Origin: an uncultured Clostridia bacterium
Lineage (GTDB): Bacteria; Bacillota; Clostridia; TANB77; CAG-508
Length of the DNA: 64,000 nt
Direction of reading: 5' to 3'
Assembly: GCA_949745595.1 (NCBI GenBank)
Contig: CATJWN010000070.1
Span: forward strand, 1-64,000
A program made the translations under genes and the position numbers. The notes beneath the pieces are model-generated. The model had not been told where the DNA came from. It did not search any database and saw nothing but the letters and a program-made list of their open reading frames with translations. This document shows positions 27,904 through 37,509 of this stretch, one piece after another (position 1 is the first letter of the stretch; every line of letters begins with the position of its first letter).

Positions 27904-29182
27904 TGCAATACAAATAAATAACTTAAACAAAGAATATAAGATGTTTTCTAGGAAAAAAGATAGATTGTTAGAGGCTATTTTACCAAAGTATGAAAGACAT
28001 ACTACATTTAAAGCTATTGATAACTTGAATTTGGAAATAAAAAAAGGAGAGATCTTGGGCATACTTGGTAAAAATGGTGCTGGTAAATCAACACTTTTAA
28101 AAATGATAACAGGTGTTGTTGCTCCAAGTTCTGGAGAATTAAAAGTAGAAGGAAAGATAAGTTCTCTTTTAGAGCTAGGTGCTGCATTTAATCCTGACTT
28201 AACGGGTATGGAGAATATTTATCAGCATGGACAGGTAATGGGACTTACAGATAAAGAAATTAAAGCTAAGGAAAAGGAAATAATTGAATTTGCCGATATT
28301 GGCGAGCATTTATCACAACCAGTAAAAACCTATTCTTCTGGTATGTTTGCAAGATTAGCTTTTGCGTGTGCAATAAATGTTGATCCAGATATTTTGATTG
28401 TTGATGAAGTTTTATCAGTTGGTGATATTGCGTTTCAATTAAAGTGTTTTAAGAAATTTGAGCAATTTAAGGAAAGCGGAAAAACCATACTATTTGTTAC
28501 ACATAGTGTTGATGATGTACTTAGAAATTGCACTAGGACGATAATAATGCAAAATGGTAGAAAGACTTATGATGGGGATGTAAAGACTGGTGTTGAAAAA
28601 TATAAAAAACTAATGGTAGGTATTGAAGAAAAAGAAGAAGAGACAGAGCAAGAAGAAGCAGTAAAATCAGAATATAGTTATGATGGAGAAACTTGGAAGT
28701 CAAAAATGACAGAAAATCCCAAACTTATAACCTATGGAAATGGAAAAGCAGAAGTTATAGATTATGGAGCTTTTGATGCTGAAGGACATATAGTAAACGT
28801 AATAAATAGTGATGAACCTATCACTTTTAAATCAAAAGTTTTGTTTAAAGAAAAAGTAAAAAATCCAATATTTACAATGACAGTAAAGGATTTTAGCGGT
28901 AAAGAAATGGCAGGAACTAATACTGATATTGAAAAAATAGCAACTGGCGAGTTTGAAAAAGGCGATATAGTTGTAGCAGAATTTACTCAGAAAATACCAC
29001 TTGTACCAGGAAAATATACACTTTCTTTTAGTTGTACTAGGTATACAAGTTCAGGAGAATTAGAGGCATTAAACAGAAAGTATGATGCACTTTTGGTAGA
29101 ATTTACTACTTCTAAAAGAACAGTAGGTATAATTAATATAGATTCAAATATAAAAATTCATAAGATAGAAAAGGATAAATAA
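27893..29182 (+). CDS. polysaccharide ABC exporter ATPase with C-terminal glycan-binding domain (Wzt type)
   Basis: Of 429 residues, the first 245 are the ATPase: Walker A LGKNGAGKST, signature YSSGMFARLAFA and Walker B ILIVDEVLSVGD. After an acidic linker (EEKEEETEQEE) comes a beta-rich domain of about 165 residues like the Wzt C-terminal domain, which in known systems recognises the end of the glycan chain. That suggests export of a complete, possibly capped, polymer. ATG 27893 overlaps the preceding GT2 gene. Confidence 0.92.
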   Translation: MENNAIQINNLNKEYKMFSRKKDRLLEAILPKYERHTTFKAIDNLNLEIKKGEILGILGKNGAGKSTLLKMITGVVAPSSGELKVEGKISSLLELGAAFNPDLTGMENIYQHGQVMGLTDKEIKAKEKEIIEFADIGEHLSQPVKTYSSGMFARLAFACAINVDPDILIVDEVLSVGDIAFQLKCFKKFEQFKESGKTILFVTHSVDDVLRNCTRTIIMQNGRKTYDGDVKTGVEKYKKLMVGIEEKEEETEQEEAVKSEYSYDGETWKSKMTENPKLITYGNGKAEVIDYGAFDAEGHIVNVINSDEPITFKSKVLFKEKVKNPIFTMTVKDFSGKEMAGTNTDIEKIATGEFEKGDIVVAEFTQKIPLVPGKYTLSFSCTRYTSSGELEALNRKYDALLVEFTTSKRTVGIINIDSNIKIHKIEKDK

Positions 29183-29183
29183 T

Positions 29184-31016
29184 ATGGGTGTAAAAAACAT
29201 ATATAATCAAATAAAATACTATGCTAATAAATATGGTTTCAAGAAAACTATATCAAAATGTGTGAATGTTATAAAAAACAAAGAATTTAAGAAAAGAGAA
29301 GTTGCTTATGGTACTTTTATAGACTGGGTACCTTTTAATGAACTTGATAAAAAGAAAGTAGACGAGCAGCATAAGGTAAAGTTCAAAATAGAACCTAAGA
29401 TTAGCATAATCGTACCTATGTATAATACTCCTAAAAAATTCTTTGAAGAGCTTGTGAACTGCTGTATAAGGCAAAGTTATACTAATTGGGAACTTTGTTT
29501 AGCAGATGGAAGTCCGGAAGAGAATAAAGAACTTCAAAAAATTTATAGTAAAGATGGGAGAATAAAATATAAATTTCTAGGTAAAAATGAAGGAATTTCA
29601 GGCAATACAAATGAAGCACTTAAAATGGTTACAGGAGATTATATAGCGCTTTTAGATCATGATGATGTTTTGGCAGATTATGCACTTTTCTTTGTAGTAG
29701 AATGTATTAATAAGCATCCAGATGTAGAGTTTATATATTCTGATGAAGATAAAATGACAAAAAATGGTGATAGATATGATGCCTATTTTAAGCCTAATTT
29801 TGCGCCAGATACTTTGCGTTCACAAAATTATTTCTGCCATTTTAGCGTATTCAAAAAAGAGCTAATGGACAAACTCGGTGGATTTAGAGGTAAATATGAT
29901 GGTGCACAAGATTATGATATTTTCTTAAGAATGTCAGAGATTACAGATGAGTCTAAGATAAGACATATATCAAGACTTCTATACCATTGGAGAGTGCATA
30001 AAGACTCAACAGCAAAATTAAATAGTCATGCAAAAAATTATGCTTTTGAAAAAGGAGTAGCAGCTGTACAAGACCATATTAATAGGATTGGTTTAAAAGG
30101 AACCGTAACACCGGGACCTGTTGAAGGTACTTATAGAACAGATTATGAGGTTATTGGCGAGCCATCAGTTTCAATAATTATACCAAACAAAGATGGTAAA
30201 GATATATTAAAAGTATGTATTGATTCACTATTAGAAAAAACTACTTACAAAAATTATAATATAGTAGTTGTTGAAAATAATAGTACTAGCAAAGAGATTT
30301 TTGAATACTACAAAGAAATTGAGAAAAATCCAAAAATAAAAGTTGTTTATTATAAGGAAAAAGGTTTTAATTATCCAGCAATTATAAACTTAGGTGTTAG
30401 AAGTTCTGATGGAGAATATGTAGTACAACTTAATAATGATACAGAACTTATTACTCCAAATTGGATTGAATTAATGCTTGGTTTTTGCCAAAGGAAAGAT
30501 GTTGGAGCAGTGGGAGGAAAACTATATTATCCAGATGATACTATTCAACATTCTGGAATTATTATAGGTCTTGGAGGAGTCGCAGGTCACAGATTTAAGG
30601 AAGTTGAAAAAGACAAGCATGGATATTTTGGAAAAGAAAGTATGATAGAAAATTTAAGTGCAGTAACAGGAGCATTGCTTTTCTCAAAAAGAAGTATATA
30701 TGAAGAAGTAGGATACATGGATGAAGGCTTTGCAGTAGCTTTTAATGATGTAGATTTTTGCTTAAAAATAAGACAAAAAGGGTATTTAATAGTATATAAC
30801 CCATTTGTTGAATTTAAACACTATGAGTCAAAAACAAGAGGATTAGAAAATACACCAGAGAAAATAAAAAGATTTCAAGGAGAGATTGCTAGATTTAAAG
30901 ATAGATGGCAGGAGTTCTTGGACGAAGGAGATCCATACTATAATATAAATCTTAGCCTTGATACAGAACAGTATCATATGAAAAAAATTAAGGTAGACTA
31001 TAATATAAATAGTTAA
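29184..31016 (+). CDS. two-domain GT2 glycosyltransferase, copy A
   Basis: A 610-residue enzyme with two GT2 domains. Domain 1 (about 65-300) has SIIVPMYNTPKKFF and LLDHDDVLADYALF. Domain 2 (about 325-580) has SIIIPNKDGKDILK, ENNSTSKE and LNNDTELITPNW. A short N-terminal helix (YNQIKYYANKYGFKKT) is shared with copy B directly downstream. The pair looks like a tandem duplication. Each is likely to add two sugars or to extend a repeat. At the position where copy B has its frame break, this copy reads GAA GTA GGA TAC ATG without any extra base. Confidence 0.88.
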   Translation: MGVKNIYNQIKYYANKYGFKKTISKCVNVIKNKEFKKREVAYGTFIDWVPFNELDKKKVDEQHKVKFKIEPKISIIVPMYNTPKKFFEELVNCCIRQSYTNWELCLADGSPEENKELQKIYSKDGRIKYKFLGKNEGISGNTNEALKMVTGDYIALLDHDDVLADYALFFVVECINKHPDVEFIYSDEDKMTKNGDRYDAYFKPNFAPDTLRSQNYFCHFSVFKKELMDKLGGFRGKYDGAQDYDIFLRMSEITDESKIRHISRLLYHWRVHKDSTAKLNSHAKNYAFEKGVAAVQDHINRIGLKGTVTPGPVEGTYRTDYEVIGEPSVSIIIPNKDGKDILKVCIDSLLEKTTYKNYNIVVVENNSTSKEIFEYYKEIEKNPKIKVVYYKEKGFNYPAIINLGVRSSDGEYVVQLNNDTELITPNWIELMLGFCQRKDVGAVGGKLYYPDDTIQHSGIIIGLGGVAGHRFKEVEKDKHGYFGKESMIENLSAVTGALLFSKRSIYEEVGYMDEGFAVAFNDVDFCLKIRQKGYLIVYNPFVEFKHYESKTRGLENTPEKIKRFQGEIARFKDRWQEFLDEGDPYYNINLSLDTEQYHMKKIKVDYNINS

Positions 31017-31043
31017 GTGGCGGTAAAAGAGGTTTTTAAATTA

Positions 31044-32865
31044 ATGAGTTTGAAACATAGACTAAATCAAATTAAATATTATCTTAATCGTTATGGTTTT
31101 TGGAAAACAGTAGTTAAGTGTATAAAGCGTGCTTTTGGAATTAAAGATGCACCTTTATACACTGATAGCGAAGCTTATGAGAAATGGATAGAACATAATG
31201 AGCCAGATGGGAAGGCTTTAAGAGAAATGGCCAGCACTAATTTTGAGATTAAACCTCTAATTAGTGTAGTAGTTCCTATGTATAATACAAATGAGCAGTA
31301 TTTTTCAGAACTAATTGACTGTATGCAAAAACAAATTTATACTAATTGGGAACTTTGTTTAGCAGATGGAAGTGAAAAGAAAAATCAGAAGTTTGAAGAT
31401 TTGATAGAAAGGGATAACAGAATTTTCTACAAATATTTAGATGAGAATAAAGGAATTTCTGGAAACTCTAATGAGGCTTTGAAATTTACAAATGGCGAAT
31501 ATATAGCGCTTTTAGACCATGACGATTTATTAGCAGAAAATGCGCTATTTGAATTTGTAAAAGCAATTAATGAAAATAATATGCCAGATTTTATTTATTC
31601 AGATGAAGATAAGATTAATAGTGAAGGTAAGAGGTATAATCCATATTTTAAGCCAGATTTTTCGCCTGAGACCTTAGCTGTTCATAATTATATTACTCAT
31701 TTAATAATGTTCAAAAAAGTTTTGTTAGACGAGGTAGGGCTATTTAATGAAGAGTTCAATGGGGCACAAGATTATGATTTGATTTTAAGACTTACAGAAA
31801 AAGCTAACAATATAGTTCATATTTCTAAAGTGTTATATCATTGGAGAGCAGCAGATGGCTCTACTGCAGAGATAGCAGATAGTAAGCCATATGCTTTTGA
31901 AGCGGGAAGAGAAGCAGCAAAAGCACACTTAGAAAGACTAGGACTTTCTGGAACAGTAGAAGATGGACAAGATATACCAGGTGTATACAAAATAAATTAT
32001 GATATTAAAGGTGAGCCAAAAGTTTCTATTTTAATTCCTAACAAAGATGGACTAAAGTATTTAAAACCTTGTATAAACTCGATTTTGAAGTTAACTACTT
32101 ATAAAAATTACGAGATTGTTATAATTGAAAACAATAGTGAGAATAAGAGTACTTTTAAGTACTATGAGAAGCTAAAAGAAAATCCTAGAATTAAGGTTTT
32201 ATACTATACAGAAAAAGAGTTTAATTATTCTAAAATAATAAATTATGGCGTAGAAAACACGAGCGGTGAATATGTGTTGCAACTTAACAATGATACTAGA
32301 GTTATTACAAGAAATTGGCTAGAATTATTTATTGGATATGCGCAGCAAGAGAAGATAGGTGCTGTTGGAGCAAGACTTTATTATAAAGACAAGAGTATCC
32401 AGCATGCAGGAATTGCAATTGGCATAGCAGGAACGGCAGGAGCGCTTTTAGTTAACTTAGAATATGGAAAGCATGCATATTATGGCTTCGAAGCAATAAC
32501 AAGAAATGTGTCAGCGGTAACTGGTGCTTGCTTGTTTGCTAGAAGAAGTATTTATGAAGAGGTCCGGATATATGGACGAAAATGACTTTAAAGTAGCTTT
32601 CAATGATGTCGATTTTTGCCTTAAAATACTTGAAAAAGGATATAGGATAGTATATAATCCATACATAGAATTATTCCATTTTGAATCAAAAACGAGAGGT
32701 TATGATGAATTAGATCCAGAGAAAAAAGCAAGGTTTGATAAAGAGGCAGAAAGCTTCAAGAATAAATGGAAAGAAGTATTAGATAAACCAGACAAATATT
32801 ATAATAGGAATTTTACGAGAAGCAAAGTAGATTTTTCTATTGAACCAGAGGAGATTAAATATTAA
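31044..32865 (+). CDS. two-domain GT2 glycosyltransferase, copy B, requires +1 shift at CGG
   Basis: Paralogue of the upstream gene; 606 residues after one +1 shift against 610 in copy A. I chose ATG 31044 because MSLKHRLNQIKYYLNRYGF then lines up with the start of copy A; a GTG at 31017 would add nine residues. Domain 1 has SVVVPMYNTNEQYF and LLDHDDLLAENALF; domain 2 has SILIPNKDGLKYLK and LNNDTRVITRNW. The frame breaks after Val507 at CGG 32565. The +1 frame then gives GYMDENDFKVAFNDVDFCLK, nearly the same as copy A. Confidence 0.9.
32565..32567 (+). other. in-frame CGG, +1 frameshift site 6 (two-domain GT2)
   Basis: Context is GAG GTC C GGA TAT ATG. Copy A has GAA GTA GGA TAC ATG at the same place, so the extra base is directly visible by comparison inside the window. 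Zero frame ends at TGA six codons after the CGG. Confidence 0.93.
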
Positions 32866-32866
32866 A

Positions 32867-33391
32867 ATGGCAATGGAATTATTAGAAAAGATAGAAAATT
32901 TCTTTTTAAATATATTAAAGAAAATAAAACTTGGATTTTTGGCAAAAATATATGAAGATCACAGAGAAGGAATGAGGTACATAGTATTTGGTGCACTAGC
33001 TACATTTGTTAATTTGGGTGTGTACTATTTATGTTATTATCTAATTTTTAGCAAACTAGATGAATTACATAGAGTAGATTTTAGTAATTACTTTGGTATA
33101 GGTCTTGCAATGGCTTTTGCTTATGTTTGTAACAAATTATTTGTATTTCAATCAAAAACAGATGGCATAGTAGCGTTAGTTAAAGAAATTACTTCTTTCG
33201 TAGGTTGTAGATTAGTTAGTGCTATTGTGGAATTCTTTATGATGAGAATAACAGTAGTATATTGGCACTGGAATAATTTTATAATGAAGATTATAACAAA
33301 TATAGTAGTTATGATTTTAAATTATATTTTCAGTAAGATAATTATATTTAGAAAAAAGGGAGCTAAAAATAATGAACAAGAAAACTCCTAA
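32867..33391 (+). CDS. GtrA-family membrane protein
   Basis: A 174-residue protein with four helices. The GtrA signature MRYIVFGALATFVNLGVYYL is followed by AMAFAYVCNKLFVFQSK. In known systems GtrA is thought to flip a polyprenyl-phosphate-linked sugar made by GtrB. Here a GtrB-like gene lies at 35513 and a GtrC-like membrane enzyme at 33372, giving a complete three-part side-chain system. ATG 32867 follows GAGGAG; its end overlaps the next gene by 20 bases. Confidence 0.88.
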   Translation: MAMELLEKIENFFLNILKKIKLGFLAKIYEDHREGMRYIVFGALATFVNLGVYYLCYYLIFSKLDELHRVDFSNYFGIGLAMAFAYVCNKLFVFQSKTDGIVALVKEITSFVGCRLVSAIVEFFMMRITVVYWHWNNFIMKIITNIVVMILNYIFSKIIIFRKKGAKNNEQENS

Positions 33392-35499
33392 TCCTTATAG
33401 AGAAAATATTTTATGGGTATTACTTACAGTAATTGCAGGCTTTGTAACAGAAGGTGCAGTTATAGTAATGGGTAGAACCGTTCCACTTCGGAGAGTTAGT
33501 AAGAAATATATTTTCTTATATAAGTATTGCAAGAATTATATTTTTTGAAATTATATATATAGGTGCTTTAGCTGGAATTTATATATGTAATAGAAAAGGT
33601 ATAGATTGGCTAGATAAGATTTATAAGTTTAGGTATTATATAGCTGGTGCAATTTTAATTATATGCATGATTTTTCAAATTAATGGCTCAAGTATCGGAT
33701 GTATAGATGAAGTTACAGGATATAATGTAGATAGTGGAATTTTAATGGGTTCCTCAAAGGCAATACGTTCAGATGAATGGGCTGTATCAACACCAATGGC
33801 AATTGCACAAGAAGCAAATAACTATAAATATACTAACTCTAATCTTAGAGGTGGATATGACTCAGATATGTTTATAGTTTATGGGCAACCAGTAAAAGAC
33901 ATATCAATTATATTTAGATTTTCACATTGGGGATATATATTATTTGGTTCAGGAGTAGGACTTTCATTCTTCTGGTGTGTGAGATTTTTAGGACTGCTTT
34001 TAGCATCTTTTGAATTTTTAATGCTAATTACTAAAAAGAATAAATTACTATCTTTTGTTGGAGCTGTAATGATTGTATTTTCACCAACAATTCAGTGGTG
34101 GTATGCAACTAATAGCTTGGTAGAGATGCTAATATCAGCCGAAGTTGGACTTGTACTATTTGACAAATATTTAAAATCAGATAATTTTAAACATAAAACA
34201 ATATATATGGCTGTTATAGCAATTTGTGTAGGCACTTTTATACTTACATTTTATCCTGCTTGGATGGTACCAGTAGCATATATATTTGTACCATTCTTAA
34301 TTTGGATAATAATAGAAAACAGAAAAAATACAAAAATAACAAAAAAAGACGTAATAGCTTTTATTATTATAGCTCTTGTATTTGCGGGACTTATGGCTAG
34401 AATATTTATAAAATCTTGGGACACTATAATAGCAACTTTAAACACAGTGTATCCGGGAAAAAGAGTATTGTTAGAAAGAGGAAGTCCAAAAGTATATATT
34501 GGATTTATTGTTAATTCACTTTTAACAATACTTACTTCTATTGCAAACCCTTGTGATATGGCAGTTATGATGGACTTTTGGCCTGTAGTTTTGGTTATAC
34601 TTGCAGTATTTATATTTAAGGAAAAGAAAAGCGATATTTTAATTACAATGAGTTTAGTAGTAGTTTTGATACTACACGCATATTATCTTTTGGCGGCGCC
34701 AGAGTGGCTTGCAAAGATAACTTTGCTATCAAGAACTTGGTATGGAAGAGTATATCAAGTATTTGGACTTTTAAACATATTTATTTTATTCAGAATATTA
34801 GCGTTGTCAGAATTTAAGTTTAAAAATAAGTTTGCTGTTATAATTTCTTTTGTATTAAGTATTTTATGTGTGTTAGTAGCTAAATATTATCATCCATTAG
34901 TTATTACAAAAGTAATTGCAATAGTTTTAGCCTTAGTGTTCACAGTAATTTTTTACAGTATCTTTATGGCAAACCAAAAAAAGAAAATGTTTTTTACAGT
35001 TATAACAATATTTATGCTAGTTATAGGAGGCCTTGTAAATCCTGTAAGAAGTGGAATAACTGCAGTAGAAGGTAATACTTTGTTAAATAAAATTGAAGAA
35101 ATTGATAACAAAGAAGCTGGAATGTGGGCATTAATTGAAATAGGACTTCCCGAAATTAATATGCCTATTATGGTAGGAGCAAAAACCTTGAACTCTTCAA
35201 GTGTATATCCTAATTTAGAATTATGGAATAAAATCGATAAAAACAAAAAATATGAAGATATATACAATAGATACGCTCATATATTTATAACTCTAGTTCC
35301 AAACGAGGAAGAAACAACATTTGAACTATTAGCGCCTGATGTTATAAGAATATTTATGAGATATGAAGACTTAAAAGCCTTAGGAGTAGACTACATTGTA
35401 AGAGGTGCTAAGTTTGAGCCATATGATATCACAAATGAGGATTTTGAGTTAGACGAGTTATATAAAGACAATAATTATGTAATTTATAAAGTTAAATAA
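33372..35499 (+). CDS. GtrC/GT-C-like polytopic glycosyltransferase, requires +1 shift at CGG
   Basis: A 708-residue membrane protein after one +1 shift. ATG 33372 follows AAGGGAG and gives MNKKTPNPYRENILWVLL, the first helix. CGG at 33489 follows Leu39; the +1 frame continues with GELVRNIFSYISIARI and stays open to 35499. About twelve helices, an early outer loop with AIRSDEWAVSTPMA, and a soluble C-terminal domain make it a paralogue of the protein at 37510, which has PARSDEWGSSTTYI at the matching site. That is the plan of GT-C enzymes using polyprenyl-phosphate sugars. GtrA and GtrB genes flank it. The specific sugar is unknown. Confidence 0.8.
33489..33491 (+). other. in-frame CGG, +1 frameshift site 7 (GtrC-like gene)
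   Basis: Context is CCA CTT C GGA GAG. The zero frame runs about 19 more codons and stops at TGA. The +1 frame leads without a break into the remaining 669 residues, including a second hydrophobic helix that starts within 15 residues. The upstream 39 codons have a ribosome site and encode a membrane helix, so they are coding. Confidence 0.82.
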
Positions 35500-35512
35500 A
35501 AGGAGAAAATTT

Positions 35513-36448
35513 ATGGATAAAGTAGCAGTACTAATTCCTTGTTATAACGAGGCAAAAACAATTAAAAAAGTTGTAGAAGATTTTAAACATGAATTACCAG
35601 AAGCAAAAATTTATGTTTATGACAACAATTCAAAAGATGGAACAGATAAGATTGCAAAAGAAGCAGGAGCTATTGTAAAATACGAGACTAGACAAGGTAA
35701 AGGTAATGTTATAAGAACCATGTTTAGAGAGATAGATGCGGAATGCTATATTATGGTGGATGGAGACGACACATATCCAGCAGAAAGCGCTAGAGAAATG
35801 GTAAAAGCAGTACTTGAGGAAGATGTAGATATGGTAGTTGGAGATAGACTTTCTTCTACATATTTTACAGAAAACAAAAGACCATTTCATAATATAGGAA
35901 ATGTAACTGTAAGAGCATTAATTAACAGAATTTATAAAAGTGATATAAGAGATGTTATGACAGGACTTCGTGCTTTTAGTTATAAGTTTGTTAAGACTTT
36001 CCCAGTTATGAGTAAAGGTTTTGAGCTTGAAACAGAAATGACAATACACTCATTAGACAAAAACTTAAAAGTAAAAAATATTATTATCGAATATAGAGAT
36101 AGACCAGCAGATAGTCCATCAAAATTAAATACAATACCAGATGGAATTAAAGTTATTAAAACAATTTTTGGTTTTTATAAAAATTATAAACCTTTAAACT
36201 TTTTCTCAATAATTGCAGCTGTGTTATTGATAGTAGGACTTGCTTTCTTAATTCCTTCAATAGTAGTATTCTTTAGCTCAGGAGAAATAAAGGTACCATC
36301 AATTTTAGTAGGTATTTTACTATTTATATGTACATTACAATCTTTATTTACAGGTTTAACACTTGATAATATAATTAAAAATTCAAAGCAAAACTTTGAA
36401 ATGAGACTTATAGATTGTGAAAGAGAATTAAAAAACGGGAGAAAATAA
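35513..36448 (+). CDS. GtrB-like polyprenyl-phosphate glycosyltransferase
   Basis: A 311-residue DPM1/GtrB-type GT2. VLIPCYNEAKTIKKV opens the domain, MVDGDDTYPAES holds the DxD, and DVMTGLRAFSYKFV is typical of the family. Two C-terminal helices (about 225-250 and 260-285) anchor it in the membrane. It would load a sugar onto polyprenyl phosphate at the inner face, for flipping by the GtrA-like protein and use by GT-C enzymes. ATG 35513 follows AAGGAG, 13 bases after the GtrC-like gene. Confidence 0.9.
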   Translation: MDKVAVLIPCYNEAKTIKKVVEDFKHELPEAKIYVYDNNSKDGTDKIAKEAGAIVKYETRQGKGNVIRTMFREIDAECYIMVDGDDTYPAESAREMVKAVLEEDVDMVVGDRLSSTYFTENKRPFHNIGNVTVRALINRIYKSDIRDVMTGLRAFSYKFVKTFPVMSKGFELETEMTIHSLDKNLKVKNIIIEYRDRPADSPSKLNTIPDGIKVIKTIFGFYKNYKPLNFFSIIAAVLLIVGLAFLIPSIVVFFSSGEIKVPSILVGILLFICTLQSLFTGLTLDNIIKNSKQNFEMRLIDCERELKNGRK

Positions 36449-37489
36449 ATGAGTGAAGTAAAAGTTTCAATAGTAGTGCCAATTTACAACCTAGAAAAAT
36501 ATGTGCCACGTTGTTTAGACGCATTAGTTAATCAAACTTTAGAAGAAATAGAAATCTTATGTGTAGATGATGGCTCAAAAGATTCTGCACCACAAATTAT
36601 AGAAGATTACAAAACTAGATATCCAAATAAAGTAAAAACTTTCCACAAAGAAAATGGTGGCGAATGGTCTGCACGTACTTATGGCTTAAAACATGCTACA
36701 GGTGAGTATGTGGGGTTTATAGATAGTGATGATATACCAGAGCTTACTTGGGCAGAAAAACTATATACTGCAGCCAAGAAGAATAATGCAGATATAGCCT
36801 TTTCAGGTTATGATAGGGTCGACTTAGACACAGGAAAAACAGTTGCAACTGAAATGACTCAATACGGAACAATGAATAAAGATGTAGATTTTGATGATGA
36901 TTTTATTGTTTATGCAAATCCATCACTTTGGAATAAATTATATAGAAGAGATTTAGTAAAAGACATAGAATTTTTGCCTTTTAGAGGCTGCAATGATACT
37001 TTATTTTTAATTCATAGCTATATGAGTGGAGCAAAAAAGTTGACTTTTATACCAGATGTTTTATATCATTATTATTTACGCTCAAGTTCACAAATTCATA
37101 ATATGAATGCAGCTGACCTTGAAAATTTAAAAAAATACTTATTAGTAACAAAAGAAAATTCTAAAAAGTTCGGAATAGAAGAAGAATTTAAGGCTGATTT
37201 AGAAGCTATGGCATTCTTACATTTAGCTATCTCATGGGCTTTTATGGTTTCTTACAATAAAGAAGTAAATATGAAGGAAATACAAAGAGATATTATAAAA
37301 TTTTTAGACGAAAACTTCAGTGGTTGGAGAAAAAATAAATTTTATAAATTATCACATTGTTTTCCAAAGGGATTGAAATTTATATGTATTTGGGGTGTAC
37401 ATCTATTTTATAGGATTGGACTTCCAGGAGTATATATAAAAGTGAATAGATTTTTGTTAGATGTAATGAAACTAGAAGTTAAGTGGTAG
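36449..37489 (+). CDS. family 2 glycosyltransferase
   Basis: A 346-residue GT2 of the WcaA/CpsI type. SIVVPIYNLEKYVPRCLDAL and CVDDGSKDSA form the donor site, and IDSDDIPE is the metal-binding motif. KLYRRDLV and LYHYYLRSSSQ in the second half are also common in this group. It begins directly after the GtrB stop (TAA ATG). The sugar transferred is not deducible. Confidence 0.88.
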   Translation: MSEVKVSIVVPIYNLEKYVPRCLDALVNQTLEEIEILCVDDGSKDSAPQIIEDYKTRYPNKVKTFHKENGGEWSARTYGLKHATGEYVGFIDSDDIPELTWAEKLYTAAKKNNADIAFSGYDRVDLDTGKTVATEMTQYGTMNKDVDFDDDFIVYANPSLWNKLYRRDLVKDIEFLPFRGCNDTLFLIHSYMSGAKKLTFIPDVLYHYYLRSSSQIHNMNAADLENLKKYLLVTKENSKKFGIEEEFKADLEAMAFLHLAISWAFMVSYNKEVNMKEIQRDIIKFLDENFSGWRKNKFYKLSHCFPKGLKFICIWGVHLFYRIGLPGVYIKVNRFLLDVMKLEVKW

Positions 37490-37509
37490 ATTTAAAGAGG
37501 AGAATTTTA

